A DNA stretch of 64,000 nt from Capsicum annuum (taxonomy: Eukaryota; Streptophyta; Magnoliopsida; Solanales; Solanaceae). The stretch lies in the NCBI RefSeq assembly GCF_002878395.1, contig NC_061115.1:55701034-55765033 (forward strand), given 5' to 3'. Below the pieces are notes generated by a model. The model saw only the letters and a list, made by a program, of their open reading frames with translations, searched no databases and was not told where the DNA came from. The translations under genes were made by a program, and so were the position numbers. This document shows, piece after piece, positions 1 to 13,125 of this stretch (position 1 is the stretch's first letter; every line of letters starts with the position of its first letter).

Positions 1-2511
1 GTGGCTAAGTCATGATAAGGAAGTCAATCACCCAAAGTGATAAAGGAATGAACAAATATAGTAATAAACACCCAGGCGAGATACCTAGAATGAAGACAAG
101 CCAATCCTTAAAAATAATTACAATGGAATATGAAAGAAAATCCATAAAATTCAATCTCAAAATCTGGTGTCACGAAATAAGAGCACCTAATACAATATCT
201 TAAACTGAAAATATATTGTCTATCTCTAAAATAGGAATAAATATCACTTATAGATAGAAGAGGCATGGAGTAGGTCAGTACCTCAAAATGTCATCTCTTC
301 ACCAAAATAACACAGTAGGAGTAAGTATGTATCATAGGCCGACAGAGCAAAGCAAAAAATAAAATAAGTAAAATATGCTATGGGCACATCAACTACAAAT
401 AGAAAAGTCTCAAATGGTAGCTAACACCATCTTAATTAATAGTTATAATATATATATATATATATCTAAGTATACATGATATTAATAACACAGATACAAA
501 GGAGGAAATACATGAAAATCATATTCAATTCAAAGAAACTAAGGCAGCAAATAAGATATGTATGCAATGCAATACAATGTGGATGGAATGAATGGTGAAA
601 GCCATTGCATGAATTTTCGTATACACCCCTTGAGCTCACAGCTACCAAGAAGGACATATGGGGGGTTCACAACCTATATATTGTATATCATATCTCTATC
701 TCAATCTCATTTTGAATCTACATTACCTTATTCGGCTTGTGTTCAAAGAGACGGCTTTGATAAAAGTGTCTCGTATTTTTTTCAAAAATAGCGTGTCTCA
801 ATGGTACCAATATCTCATGAATGAACATGTATGAAATGAAGATGTAATGCTTGCGATCAGCCCAAAATATGGATATCCAATGGAATCAACATGTAAGTAT
901 ATATGAGTGAGACCAAAAATCAACCAAAAATCAACTCAATAAGTATATATGAGTGGGACTAGAAATCAACTCAATATGTCCATAATTCATGATTTATCAA
1001 CTCCGAATAGGTAGCATCATAATAAATATATATGCAAGACATCATTACTATCATATGAACTCCTAAAATGGATATTTTATCATTATAAAAGCAATCAATG
1101 CTCAAATAAGAACTATAATATCAAATTAAGCCCCTATATCTTGAATGAAGGCATAAAGATGCACAGATAAGGCCAATTATGTCAAATAAAGCTCCCACAC
1201 AGACAACACACAATACTAGATATAAAAAGTCAACAACAACAGAATATAAGTCCCCATACTGGCGCACAATAGTAAAATAATTACTAATTAAAAACACCCC
1301 AATTGCTTTCCTAATCCATAGCATGTTTTACTTATATATTAACTACCGAAATCAATTTTAAAGAAGTTAAGTCATAACCTACCTCAAAAGGGCAAAGTTC
1401 TAGTCTAAAGTGCCTCAACACAGAGCCTTTTCCTTGCAACGATCACGGAATCAACTACAACATTCAAATACATCATCTATGCAATGAAAAAAGTTGATGA
1501 TACCCATATTGCCCATATTAATGATGGGGTCCAAAAAAGTTTGAAAATGAAAAGGATAAATTTGAAATTTTATTTCAAAAACACATTACCCAAGGTTATA
1601 GGAGCCTATGAGATAAAACCCGCCCAAAATGAATTAAAATAGAGGTCCAGCACAAAGAAAAATCATTTTTAAACATTATTGATAAAAACCCCAATTTCAA
1701 CTATGAAATCATGATCTGGAGGTGTTCTTTGATGATAAAATCAAGGGAGACTAGTAGGATTATGAGTTCAGAAGTTACGCACAAAAAAATCAATGTTGAG
1801 ACCCTAAAAATTACCTTTTTCAAAGTTAAAGGTTCGAAAATAGAGAAAAATTAAAGAAAAAAGGGTAAGTGGTACCACACTGCTAAAGAGACTATGGCTT
1901 AAATGATGCTTGACTGCTAAAGCGGCTACCGTTAAAGCATTCTTTGGCCACTAAAGTGGCTATCACTTAAGCGGACCTAGGCCGCTTAAGTGGCTGCACC
2001 AAATATCAGCTGATGTTGATTTTGGTGCAAGCATGCCAAGCTTCGATCAAATTCTTGGGATTCGATCGAGATCCAACTAAGGCAAATCATATATCGTTCT
2101 AGGATAATTTTGACATTTTAGACTCAATCGTAACATTGGATCTTTAGAAAATGGTTATTTCCAAAAAAACTAACCCCCAAAAGCTACTTAACTATTTTGC
2201 AAATAACGGATCGAAATGAGATATAAAGGTCCCAAAATCAATCCCACCCTGCTACCAACCCAAATTTGACATTCTAGATCTTCTGATATAATTTGTTTTG
2301 CCATCTAACTCTTAGAACAACAAGTGTTAACCAAATTAAACTATATGGCTTCTCAAGCCTCTAAAAATCACAGACTCGTACAATGTAATTTGGATTGCAT
2401 TGGGGATCGTTTCAACCATCCTAGAACATTAAAATCAATATATAGCAATTAAAAGAATGGAAAAATGGTCACAATACAGAGAAATGGAAAATTCCCAAAC
2501 CAAGCATTACA
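1..2511 (-). repeat. R1 3' LTR, partial (runs off the left edge)
   Basis: This stretch has no coding sequence and lies immediately downstream, on the minus strand, of the chromodomain remnant. A minus-strand TGTAATGC terminus is proposed at 2511, but the purine tract expected beside it is weak, so the boundary is moderate. The block at 1870-2000, containing CTTAAGCGG/CCGCTTAAG-type words, resembles 18970-19140 of S1 on the opposite strand. A GAGTCTAAAATGTC word at about 2121-2134 (minus) also occurs near 18868 (plus). R1 and S1 LTRs therefore look related. If its length equals S1 (about 2.8 kb), the outer end lies roughly 250 bp outside the window. Confidence 0.6.
448..465. repeat. (TA)n microsatellite
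   Basis: A short uninterrupted AT dinucleotide run within the R1 LTR. No function is inferred. Confidence 0.9.
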
Positions 2512-2529
2512 ACATCTATAACTAAAAAT

Positions 2530-4489
2530 CTAGTTTGGTCCTCGAACTAAAACAAAGAAATTACCTAAATTGGTAAAGAGATAATGGTAACTACTACACA
2601 TGTCATACATGACCGCCCAAGTACCCACCTCAAAAGGATAGTGTATCCACTTAACCTTAACTATAGGAATGTCTCTAGAACGAAACTTTCTGACATCCCT
2701 AGCTAAAATAGACATTGGCTCCTCAACAAAGTAAACTCTCATCTGACAAAATTGAGTCATAATGAAGCACATGAGACTCATCCAAAATATTACATTGAAG
2801 CATAGATACTGCTAAAAAGTCTCGAGGTAAGGCCAACTCATAAGCTACTCCCTAATTTCCTGAAGAACCTTAAAAGTTCCAATATACCTTGGGCTAAGAT
2901 TACCCCTCTTCCAAAAACTCATCACGCCCTTCATGGGCAACAGAGAAAGAAAAACCCTATCATTAATACCAAACCTTAAGGTATGAAGCCTGCAATTTAT
3001 GTAACTCTTTTGCCTACTTTGAGTCGCCCAGGGTCTACCCTAGAAGACCCAAAATCTATCCAAAGACTCGCAAATCAAGTTAACACCACAGGTTCTAAAC
3101 TCTAAAGTCTCTAATTAACCAATAGGGGATAGACAACGTCTACCATACAATGCCTTAAATGGGGCTATATTCATACTTAAATAGTACTTATTATTATAAA
3201 TAAACTCTACCAATGGGAAATATTTCTCCCAATGACCCCTAAAATTGATGTAGCTTGTCAAGAGCATATCCTCTAAAACCTAAATAGTTTGCTCCGGCTT
3301 GCCATCAGTCTGGGGGTGAAAGGTTAAGTTAAGGTTAACTAGAGTACCTAACTCCTCCTAAAAAGTCTGCCACAAGCTAGAAGTAAACATTAATCCTCTA
3401 TATGAAATAATAGACATGGGTACCCCATGAAGTCAAACTATCTCACGAACATAGATACGAGATAAACTTTCAGCACTGAAGAAAATCTGAATAGGAATAA
3501 AATAAATTTATTTGGTTAGCCAATCCACAATAACACAAATACTAACAGAAACACGGAAAGTATGATGCTCCCAATCATGAAGTTGATAGGATTTGTTCCT
3601 ATTTTCACTCAAGAATAGGCAATCTCTAAAACAAACAACCTAATCTTTGATGCTTAACCCTACTGATAATAAAAGTAATAAGTTACGAAATCCGCCACAC
3701 CTCTTTTCATACCACACCACCGATAAATATGCATCAAATCATGATACATCTTTGTCATAATTGGATGGATAGAGTATCTATAGAAATGAGCCTCTTCTAA
3801 AATTAGTCTCACCCAGTCTCTGATTTTTGACACACAAACTCGTCCACCAATCCTCAATACATCATCAGAATCAAGAGAGGCTTCCTTAGCATCACCACTT
3901 AACACCTTATCCTAAATCACCCTCAAATTATAATCATTAAAATAGTGAGCTTGAATCCGCTCCATCAAGAAAGTCCTACCATCAACAAAGGCTAAAACAT
4001 GCCCAGGTTTCAAAATATCAATCCTAATCGTCTCATTAGGTAAAAAATGAACCTGCAAGGGTAAAAGCCACTTATGGGTCAAGAGATGAGCTAAACTCCC
4101 CATACTATTTTACTTTTGACTCAAGCCATCCGTAACCATGTTAGCCTTGCCCAAATGATTAAGATAGTAATCTCATAATCCTTAAGTAACTTAAGCTAAT
4201 ATCATTGCCTTATATCAAGATCTCGCTCTGAAGAAGTACTAAAGGGTATGATGGTCCCAAAAAATATCACAAGGCACTCCATACAAGTAGTGTCACCACA
4301 ACTTCAACAAAAACATTACGGCTACTAACTCCAAATCATGGATAAGGTAATTTCTCTCATAAAGCTTCAACTGACAAGAGGCAAAGTCAATCTCCTTACC
4401 CTTATACATAAACACCATACCAAAATCAACACCTAAAGCATCACAAAACATAGTAAAGCCCATACCAGGGTAAAGTAAGAATAAGAGCC
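2530..4489 (-). pseudogene. R1 pol, C-terminal half: RNase H, integrase, chromodomain (broken)
   Basis: Read on the minus strand from 4489 down. RNase H remains (about 4489-4290) have the FTMFCDA-type start and ASCQLKLYERNYLIHDLEL block. The integrase linker and zinc-binding region lie at 4103-3660 (MGSLAHL, then EEAHFYRYSIHP). The integrase core lies at about 3600-2950, with HFHD-type entry, LHGVPMSIIS and FHPQTDGKPEQT. The chromodomain is at 2781-2530 (VKVKWIHYPFEVGTWA). The second catalytic aspartate of integrase (normally SIISDRG) reads SIISYRG, so the enzyme would be dead; the catalytic glutamate is still present. Several frameshifts and stops break the frame. The upstream half is 51.7 kb away because of nested insertions starting at 4495. 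Confidence 0.85.
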
Positions 4490-4494
4490 TATAA

Positions 4495-4876
4495 TGACCC
4501 TTTAAGTCATTTTTTATATTTTTACTCATTTTTTCCATTTATATCTTTCTTATAGATATGCCAAGTCACTTATTACTTATTGAAACTGATAATTTGATTA
4601 TCGGTCATTTTTTTATTTTTAGAGCCAATTATCTATTTATGAAAACTTTGTTGGTTCAAATTAGGTACCAAGAAAAAACTTTAATTAAACAATCTCATAT
4701 GCTAATTCTGGCAGTTCCTACAACTTTAAATCATCAATTTTAGGCTAGGTTAACCCTTGGTTTGGTCTCAAGGCTTTCAGACTTATTTTGGACTATAGGC
4801 CGAAAGTTAAGAAAAATGGCACATGTTTGTGGTACCTAATTTTCATCAAAATAAACTCAGATGGAAATTTTAAAGG
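4495..4876 (+). repeat. S1 solo LTR, piece 1 of 4
   Basis: This begins with TGACCC at 4495 directly after the truncated R1 RNase H and ends at the R2 insertion point, where aaagg (4872-4876) forms one half of the R2 target-site duplication. Joined to 18853 onwards, the text reads continuously and resembles, in opposite orientation, the R1 LTR around 2100-2200. There is no coding content. The exact outer TSD is unclear: tataa precedes 4495, and the right end near 56235 does not match it cleanly. Confidence 0.6.
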
Positions 4877-5544
4877 TGATATAAGCCAAATTGCTTCCAG
4901 GCCTTTAGATGAGATATGAATGATGCTCGAACTGCTTGATGACTCCTTAATCCAATTTAAAGATGCCACATGGATAAATGTTACCATTAAGAAGGGTCAA
5001 AGGACTTTGACGAGGTCGAAGGAATGCAAAATGAGGCTCGAAAGCCCCTTTAAAGGGTCATTCCCCCAAGGTTTTTTGGATCCACTTCTGATCTGCTCTA
5101 GCATTTCAAGAGACGGTTAAAACAGCCCCTAATGGGGCTTTTCTTGCATTTGGGACACTTTTAGGCCCTAATTATGTAATATTTAGCCAAACTACAATTA
5201 CTTGGTACATAGGCTTATTTAGTTTTTTTTCTTTAATGATGATGAATTTATAAGAACTTCATTGGGAGTGTTGAGTGCTTGAAAAGGCCAATATTGAACC
5301 TTGTTTAGAAATGGTGGTTGTAAGGGAGATCTGATCCATATTTTGGTCAATATAAGAGATAGGTGCTTGTAGGTAATCAATAAAGGAGGTCTTGGGGTTT
5401 GATATACCCTTTGATTTCTCTTTTTATCTTCTTGCTTGTATCTTTCTATCATCTATCTTTTTTATTCTTTTACTTTTCATTTGTTAATTTTGTTGTTTTA
5501 TTAGTATTTGTGTTTTTTTGTCATCATAGATTACTCTCATATCA
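4877..5544 (+). repeat. R2 5' LTR
   Basis: 668 bp. It matches 18211-18847 along its whole length, apart from about 40 bp near 5070-5110 that is absent from the 3' copy. Termini are TG...CA. Shared blocks include GGGTCAAAGGACTTTG, GGCCCTAATTATGTAATAT and the T-rich tail with TCTTTCTATCATCTATC. The two copies show scattered substitutions, so the insertion is not recent. Confidence 0.92.
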
Positions 5545-5546
5545 TT

Positions 5547-5563
5547 TGGTATCAGATTCGAGC
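5547..5563 (+). other. R2 primer-binding site (initiator Met tRNA type)
   Basis: TGGTATCAGATTCGAGC starts two bases after the 5' LTR. The first ten bases match the usual plant TGGTATCAGAGC site complementary to the 3' end of initiator Met tRNA. Afterwards there is a small interruption before GAGC. Confidence 0.85.
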
Positions 5564-6873
5564 TTAGGATCATTCCCATGATTCTAGTCTTGGGTTTGTT
5601 ATCTTAAAAATAAGATAAAATAAGAAAAAACTAGAAAAAAAGAGTGCAAAATGTTTTTAGGGTGTTTCAAATTTTGAGTTTTTGATTTTGTGTTCTTCTT
5701 GTGTTTATAGTGTTAGATTTGTGTTCCCTAAAACTATTAGAGTCCATAGATCAAATTCAATCTAAATCAGAGTAAAATTGAGCCTTATTCAATTATTGGA
5801 AGCTTGGGTTTGAAAAGAAGAAGTTTAAGGTGTGCTGTGAGATTTTAAGTGTTAGGCAAGGAATTTGTGCAAAATAATGTATGGAATGAGTATAGAATGA
5901 TGAAAGGTGCATAGGTTTAAATTTTCAACTAATTCTGAACCAAGGTGTTCTTGTTGTTCTTGGTGTGTTCTTGAGATGATTGTTATCTTCGCATTCAAGT
6001 TCATCAAAAGTGAATGTTTGTTCAAAAAAGAAGGAAGAGAAAAGGTGGAAAAGTGTTGTACTAAGGTATCTACAAATGATTCTAAGTATATTCCAAAGAA
6101 AGGACAAAAAGGGGGACCATTTGAGGCTTAAACATACATTGAAATCTATAGAGACGGTCATGTGAACCTGACATTTAATGAAAGTATGCTTGACTTACTG
6201 CAGTGCAACAAACACAGGTCAAAATAGAGAGACATCAACCAGTTGTGTCCAGCCTGCCCTCCATCTGTGGCTAATATACGGTAGCATCTCTAACGCAGCT
6301 CAAACTAGTGACCAAACACCAAGGTGTGTCCAACCTACGCCAAAGGTGCACTGGACCTGCTGAAGTAGGTTCCCAAATACATGCCAACACATCCATAATG
6401 CAGATAGCAAAGCCACATATAAACAAGTTTTCAAACTCAATTAAAAACATTAATTACTCCTTTTCTCAAGTTTTGATTCCTATGTTCCAATTTCTTGATT
6501 TGTAATCTCTTATTTTGACTCTTAAACTATCAAACAACTAGTAATTCACCTACTAAGTTGGTTGATTAATTCTTGAGTCTGAATTCTTTCAGCATCCTAT
6601 TTCTTTTGGGCTTTTCTAGTTTTTATTTTGTTGTAACTTTTTTATTCAAGTCCGTAAATTATTTTTATTTCTTTGAGTCATTCAAACAAGAATCCACTCC
6701 GGTAGCAAAGTAGAGATTGACACCTTATTTTCTACCAGAATATAGCAACTTTCAAAATTCTCTGCTCCAATTATAAGGATCACAAAGGTGAGATTCATAC
6801 GAGTGTTGGTAAGGAGATTTACTACTAATCTTGTAAATTTTTATTTTGTAGGTTCAACGGGATATAAAGAAGT
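5564..6873 (+). other. R2 untranslated leader
   Basis: About 1.3 kb between the primer site and the first gag-like ATG. The sequence is AT-rich with no supportable ORF; the short open frames at 5907-6165 have no recognisable domain. A less AT-rich patch at 6230-6370 holds two similar words, GTGTCCAGCCTGCC and GTGTCCAACCTACGCC, which may be a diverged duplication. Confidence 0.6.
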
Positions 6874-7837
6874 ATGTCTTTGATAGCCTCTAATAATTAT
6901 GACTACGACATAGGATACTATAATCATGGTAAAGATAGTTATGTCTATAAAGAAGAGAAAGATTATGGGGCTATAAATATAGCCCCGATCAAGATATAGA
7001 TGAAAATAAGGGCTACTATTCCGAAGGAGAATATGAGATAAATAATGACTCTATTTCTTATAGTGAGCATGGAGATGATGAAGAGCCTTGTGATGGTTCT
7101 TATAATGGAGATGGAGCATATGAGGAGTATTACACTTCCCACTCTGAAACTAGAGGTAATGTATGTTTTAACCCATTCATCTACAAATCTTATGAGAGTC
7201 ATGGTGAGAGTGTTCATGTGGAGTATAAAGATTCATATTCCTCACCTTGTTGCACTTCTTATCAAAGTCAAAGGGGTGTGAATGGTCATATTAACTATAG
7301 TATAAATTGCTCCATGGGACCAAAAAAATATATCTCTAAAGGCAAGGGATGTTATACCTCAAGATACTTATTCTAGTCCCCAAATATGTGGAAATGGAAC
7401 CTAAGGTCGATATAAAGGGTATAGTAGGAGTCAAGATCTACCTACTCTCCCCATCTTTATAAAAGAGCCGGGACTCGAAGAATATCTCAATTAGGAATGA
7501 GAGTATGAAAGGATCTTTATAAATTATGATATAAGCAAACTAAAATGAGCTATGTGTGCCCTTAAAAATATTCAAGGTATGACACCGTTGTGGTGGGAAT
7601 CCATAAGGAAGTCCAACCAAAAATGGAGTGCCTTGAAAGAACTCATTAGGGGTAACCATGTACCAATAGGGTATACTAAGCTTTATAATGTTGATCCAAG
7701 TAGAAATGTTCACTCCAGAATGGTAAGCATTTGTAGGATTTCAGGATGTCTCCTTATTTTAGATGATCAGTGCTTTAGAAACTACATTATTCCATACATG
7801 GTTGGCCATCTAGGGAAGCTGCTTATTCTATATGATC
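6874..7837 (+). pseudogene. R2 gag-like protein (broken, truncated by R3)
   Basis: An ATG at 6874 opens a Tyr/Asp/Glu-rich N-terminus (MSLIASNNYDYDIGYYNHG) that shifts frame near 6960 and continues as an acidic, serine- and tyrosine-rich stretch to about 7350. At 7480-7690 a typical plant Ty3/gypsy gag core is readable in pieces: EEYLNxExE-like, then YDISKLK, MTPLWWESIRK, a K/W segment and HVPIGYTKLYNV. These match the family pattern of EYLxWE...WW...LxxxRxxFVPxxYxxxLY. Stops and frameshifts are frequent. The frame ends where R3 starts near 7838. No zinc knuckle is seen. The role would be a virus-like particle capsid protein. Confidence 0.65.
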
Positions 7838-10219
7838 ACCTACTGACTGGAAGCCTGAAGTATCTGATTATGATGTGTATGTTACAACTGGTACCTACAT
7901 TATAAGACAATGTAGCACATAGACATATATGTGGATCAGTACTGAGTAAGCGGTGGTGAATCCAATAAGTAAAACTGAGTAGACATATAATCATAAAATA
8001 TTCATCCTAAGTGCTAGTAGACTCACCAAGATACTGAAATCAACTAAAATCTAAAGTATCTTAAAATATGATTAACAAGCATAATCTAATAATATGGTGA
8101 ATCACTACAATTAGTTTCTTAAATCTTTACTTTTGTATAATGAGAAAAAATGAAGCTGGGATATAGTAACACATGAATACTGAATGCAAATCACATATAA
8201 AGCTGAACATGCTGTAAAACTGAACTGAGGATCATGTATGTATACTGAGCATGCAAACATGAACATTTAAAATTAAGAATGCAATACCAAGTAAAACATG
8301 TACTGACTTGATCTAAATACTAAATAATCTGTAAAATTGTCTAATTTAATAATTGGTAATCTGATTACTTGGTCAAGTAAAGCTGAACTAGCATAATATG
8401 AGTACTGACTAAAACTATGGGAGCTATTAGGTAACCGACATAAGCCATGTGAGCTATTATGGAGTCCAACATTTGACCCACATTGAGGAGGGTTATTCTA
8501 TCTTTATCATCAAAATAGAACCTAAATTGGAGTGATCACTAAACAGAGCCCATATTAGGCAAAGGGAAACACTCTCTAGTGAGGCCCCTAAACCTACAGT
8601 GGCACATAGTTTGAGAACTTAGGGAATGCTACCAATGTCTCATGCCTAACTGATGGGGGAGACGTCATCCCTATATTCACTAGGTGCTAAATCCTACTCC
8701 CAACTAAAAGACACTAAAATACTAACTGGTGCATGCACTGATAACTGATAACCGATAAGCTCAGGTCATGGTATTCTGAAAATAACAGTGCATACGGATT
8801 CTAAGGTAATTATAAGCATATAAACTGATAATGCTTAACATGATCTTGGTGTTTTGAATATGATATTAAAACCATGGTCTGACTTACTTGTTACTTGAAA
8901 AAAATGGAAATCATGTAAAACATATAGGTATCGAGTATTCATAACCTGCCAGCACTGAATGACAATAAAATACGATAACAAAGCTTAAAAATAGTAGTAT
9001 CAAAACATGGTTAATAGACCCAAAATCTGGACATCTAGCTGGAAAATGAAAATCTTGAACTTGAACTTGGGCATATCTTAAAACATGATTAAACAACATG
9101 ATTACATGGCTAAATTTATAATTCGCTATTATAACATGAAATTCACTTGGAGATGACATAAGAAATTGGAACTTGAATCATGAGATAATTCTGACTTTTC
9201 ATGGAATTTTACGTGGACACTTCGGTGTATAAGCATAATACGTGAATTTGAGAATTAAAGCATATTAAACTTAAGGGACTAGCAATTTCTCATCAAAGTA
9301 ATATAATTCAAGGTAAGACATCAAAGTTGTAGTTGGAAATATGAATAAATACAACTCTTATACTATTTAGTCCCTTAATCACATGATAATGCTATATTTT
9401 CACACATAAGATTTTGGGGATGAATTCTATCTTAAAACATGAAAATTTAACTTGAAATGTCATGAATTTGGACACAAGGTTGAAAGGTTAACCTCGTTCA
9501 AAACCCCACATACCTTAATTAATGAATTCTAGAAGAAATCTTGAAACTAAAGCTTAAATAATTGTGTTCTTGAGAGGAAAAGCTTGGATTATTATTCTTG
9601 GGAAAGGGAGGGTTTTTACATGAGTTGATTTGAAGAAGATGGGAAAATAATGCTCTTTTGGGTGCTTTAATCCATGCCTTGGACATTTAGGGCTGAGGGG
9701 AAAGAAACAAAGTGCCCCTTGACCCTTAAGAAGCTGAATCAGAGGGAGAATAAGCTCCACATCACATCCATTATCGCATTGAGAGAGCAACGTTTCATGC
9801 CCCTTATCTAGGGGAGAGACCGACGCGCCTCAGCCAAATCGCGGACCTTTACTGCCTCTCATAAAAAAGGTCATATCTTTTCACTTGGGTATAGGATTAA
9901 GGTAAAATTGGTATCGTTGGAAAGATAATTCAATTATCTATCATTTGGTTAGTTTGAGATGAAAAATTCTATATATATAAAAAGTTATAGACATTCAAAT
10001 TTGACACTTCTAGAATTGAATACCAAAACTTGACCGAATTAAAGGCTCTTAGCTCAACTTTGCTCCATGTGATTTATATGAACATATTTTAACTCCTAAG
10101 TACTTCACACACTAGGATAAAGATAATGACACATATATTCATATACAAATCATGGGATTAGAGGTTACACACGTAGGAACAACGGTTCAAAGTCTAGCCC
10201 AAAAATGTGAGGTGTTACA
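7838..10219 (-). repeat. R3 left (3') LTR, missing its outer end
   Basis: This aligns to 13521-15927. Examples are ACCTACATTATAA at 7896 and 13577, GGTGCATGCA at 8729 and 14438, and AGTCTAGCCCAAAA at 10191 and 15900. Homology starts abruptly at ATCACCT near 7838, so the first 375 bp equivalent to 13145-13520 are gone. It ends in GTTACA at 10219, followed by TATCTCCTTCTTG, a purine tract on the minus strand. Confidence 0.88.
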
Positions 10220-13125
10220 TTATCTCCTTCTTGAAAACATTCGTCCTCAAATGATGGATAGGAACTTGTTGAATTCTTATGAGTATGTAATAATGTACAC
10301 ATAACTTGTCTAGTAATAAAGGATGTAGCTGAGCTAAAACATTAGAACTTTCATCATGAAACTGGATTCTAATCTGACTTGACTTTATTGACTGTAAGAA
10401 GCTAATTCATGTTGAAAGTTTAGAACTCACTTGAAATGTTAATGATATAATCATGCATATAGAACTATGAAGTAATAAATGATGCAATGGAAGCATAAAT
10501 CATGAGACCAAGGTAATACAAGGGGTATTACACTGTCTAAGCTGGAATACTTGGAAAACTGAGATCATATACTTGGAAAACTGAGATCATGCATGTACTA
10601 AACACTTATGAACTGAGTCATGACTAACTAGCTAAATTTGAAACATGATTCTTGGACTGAACTTAATTCACAACTTGCATGGGTGTGAATGAATTACCTC
10701 AGGAATAGAAAAAATAAAAAACCATAGGAACTTGTCTACCTAACTACTAAACTAGATTGCTGGGTATACGAACTAAATTATACTGAAATCTCATACTCAC
10801 TGGAGTATTTCTTCAATATTATTTCTAAAAGAGTTCTAATAACATTAGGGAGAAAAGAATTCTCGGTCATGATCTGAGTGAGATATCTGAACAAGGAATC
10901 TTACTATAGCTATAACCCTGTAAAATGGAACATAGGCCTATGAATCATAAGCTAGGGTAGAATTACTAGGCCTAGGAAATGAAACTGCTAACTTTCAAGC
11001 TTAGCCACACTTCTCAAATACTCTCTCAACCATACTTTCCCTCTTTATTACTACGCTCATTTGATTCAACTTATAATTCTTACATGGGTGCATATACCTA
11101 CTCTAGAAAAATTCTGAGTTGAGCTACATACTCTCACCATGTTCAAGCCTAACTCAAAATCACAAGGTACTACACATAACACCATAATACTAGTCTGAAC
11201 TATGAATTCAATACCCCATGTGTATTCACAGCTCTTATCTCAAGAATAATTCTTCTTTCCATTTCAACAACTATATTCAACCACGTACTAGGCATTCACC
11301 ATCACACAATGCATTTATCCACTTACATACCAACTTGACTTTTAAACCTATCATTATAACCACATATGAACTCCTAGGAAAATAACCTATAAAAGCATTT
11401 TCTTATATTCTCTAAACCTCTATCAATAACAACTTTCTTGTATTATTCTTAAGAAAACACACTTGGAATTCTCAACTAACCATGACATACATCAAAAGCT
11501 TTGCCTCAATATTCCTTCAAACTTATAGTCTTACATAGAACAAATATACAACAATTTTTCCCCTAGAAGAAACATTTACTTACTCCATCTAAACAATCAT
11601 TCATCACCACTATGATTTCATAAGGAGAGGTCACTGAAAGGTTAGAACATGAGATCCTGAAGCCTGAAAGGATACTATACATAACTTTGACACTTAATTG
11701 AGGCCTTAGGAATACAATATCAACATCATGGATTCACCAAAGATATTTAATCTGAGGACATACATAATATAATATGACTTTCACTAATCATAAAGAGTGT
11801 AACATGAGTACCTGGAACTGAATATACTGTATTGCACGTGTACATGAGTCATGAGCTGTATGATCTGAGTTTGGAGTTCATAAATTCATGGAATGTAATT
11901 TGCACTATTAAGTGAACTGGAACTCCTCATACAAAGATCTGGAAGAGTATCATTTTGTGGAAAGTGCATGAATATGAGCTATGATCATAGGGCCGACATG
12001 TAAAGCATGAGTAGATGTTCTGATAACTGAAGTTCAAACCTTTACACTGAGATAAGAATGGGTCACGCATCTTCCTCCCTTACTGATGTTCTACAATACA
12101 CTGGCATCACTACTAAAATCTAAGAGTCTAACTTGGTTACTTGATCTATCATCTCCTCCTTAGCTTAAATCTATTAGTCCAAGTCTATGGACCCCTTTAC
12201 AAACTCTAAATTAAACTGGAACCATTTTACTCTGGAGACCAAGATATAACAATACACATATATACTAAACTCACCCTGAAAGACTACACCTGAAAGTGTA
12301 AAAGCCACTGCTAGTGCTTCACTATGAATTCACACTATCTAGAATTTCATATCTTCTTTCTATTAGCCCATTTAACCAAGATTCAAACTTAATTTCTAAC
12401 ACTTAACATGGATATTTCCTACACTCTTAATGAACCATACTAATTTCCTTCATAGCCTACTAATGTCATACCTTTAAACTTATATTTTCCCTAAACTAGG
12501 AGAATTACCATTACGCCAATATTCCCAATATAATCATACCAAATTTTGAATCAACAAACTTAAATTCTTGTATGCACTATTTCAAGCCTACTGATCCACC
12601 TTTCATACAACTATCCACATGGATACATAATCTACTAAATTCAAATCACACTATCCCCACTTTACTACTGCTAAACTTCTAGGTCCATGCTTCTAACTCT
12701 AGATCACATACTATCATAGAATCCTGAGAAGGGATCTGAAATCACATCTGACTTTGTGTTAGTGCACAATTTTCATGAATATGAATAAACTCTTTCAAAC
12801 TTTAGAACTTAAAAGCAATGATGGGATACTTTCGAGCCTACATGATATTCCATAACTTTCTGTGGAAACTATCTAAGAAAACTCTATCTATAAGGATTCA
12901 AGCTTGGCTACTTCTGTTTCCTCAAGAATAAGGTAGAATTGGCACGAATGGATTCACATAAGATCTGTATAAGTTCCTTAAAGGACAATTCTATTGCTTG
13001 ATCTGAGACATGAAAGAAGGGAAATATTTTTTAAATGCCATATAGAAAAGTATAGACGTCTTTGTACCATTCTGCAAGACTCTACTAGACACGACTTCAT
13101 AGACACCCTAGTACACTTGAACTAT
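10220..13125 (-). other. R3 internal region without coding capacity
   Basis: 2.9 kb rich in A, T and C on the plus strand. I see no gag or pol motif on either strand and no ORF of useful length. A purine tract in minus sense lies at its left end (about 10221-10233). The right end, about 13079-13125, resembles the leader segment that precedes the primer site in R4 and R6. Confidence 0.75.

Larger units (their letters stand above)
1..4494 (-). mobile_element. R1 left part: 3' half of a split Ty3/gypsy chromovirus
   Basis: This is the downstream half of a minus-strand LTR retrotransposon. Reading leftwards it carries RNase H, integrase and chromodomain remains and then its 3' LTR, which runs off the window edge. 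The domain order RNase H, integrase, chromodomain marks a chromovirus (Del/Tekay type by family knowledge). It stops abruptly inside RNase H near 4490, where plus-strand LTR sequence (S1) begins. The missing upstream half (gag, protease, RT) is found on the same strand at 56236-58422. The two halves together account for one element; that they are a single insertion is inference from complementary content, strand and junction position. Confidence 0.75.

Noticed and set aside
4495..4512. CCTTTAAG near 4500 as R1 RNase H codons (LKG)
   Set aside because: The text fits the start of the S1 LTR better, and the right part of R1 already encodes the LKELL residues, so the match is probably chance.
6963..7217. 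84-codon hydrophobic minus-strand frame resembling a membrane protein
   Set aside because: Its hydrophobicity is the antisense mirror of the acidic, Tyr-rich R2 gag N-terminus on plus.
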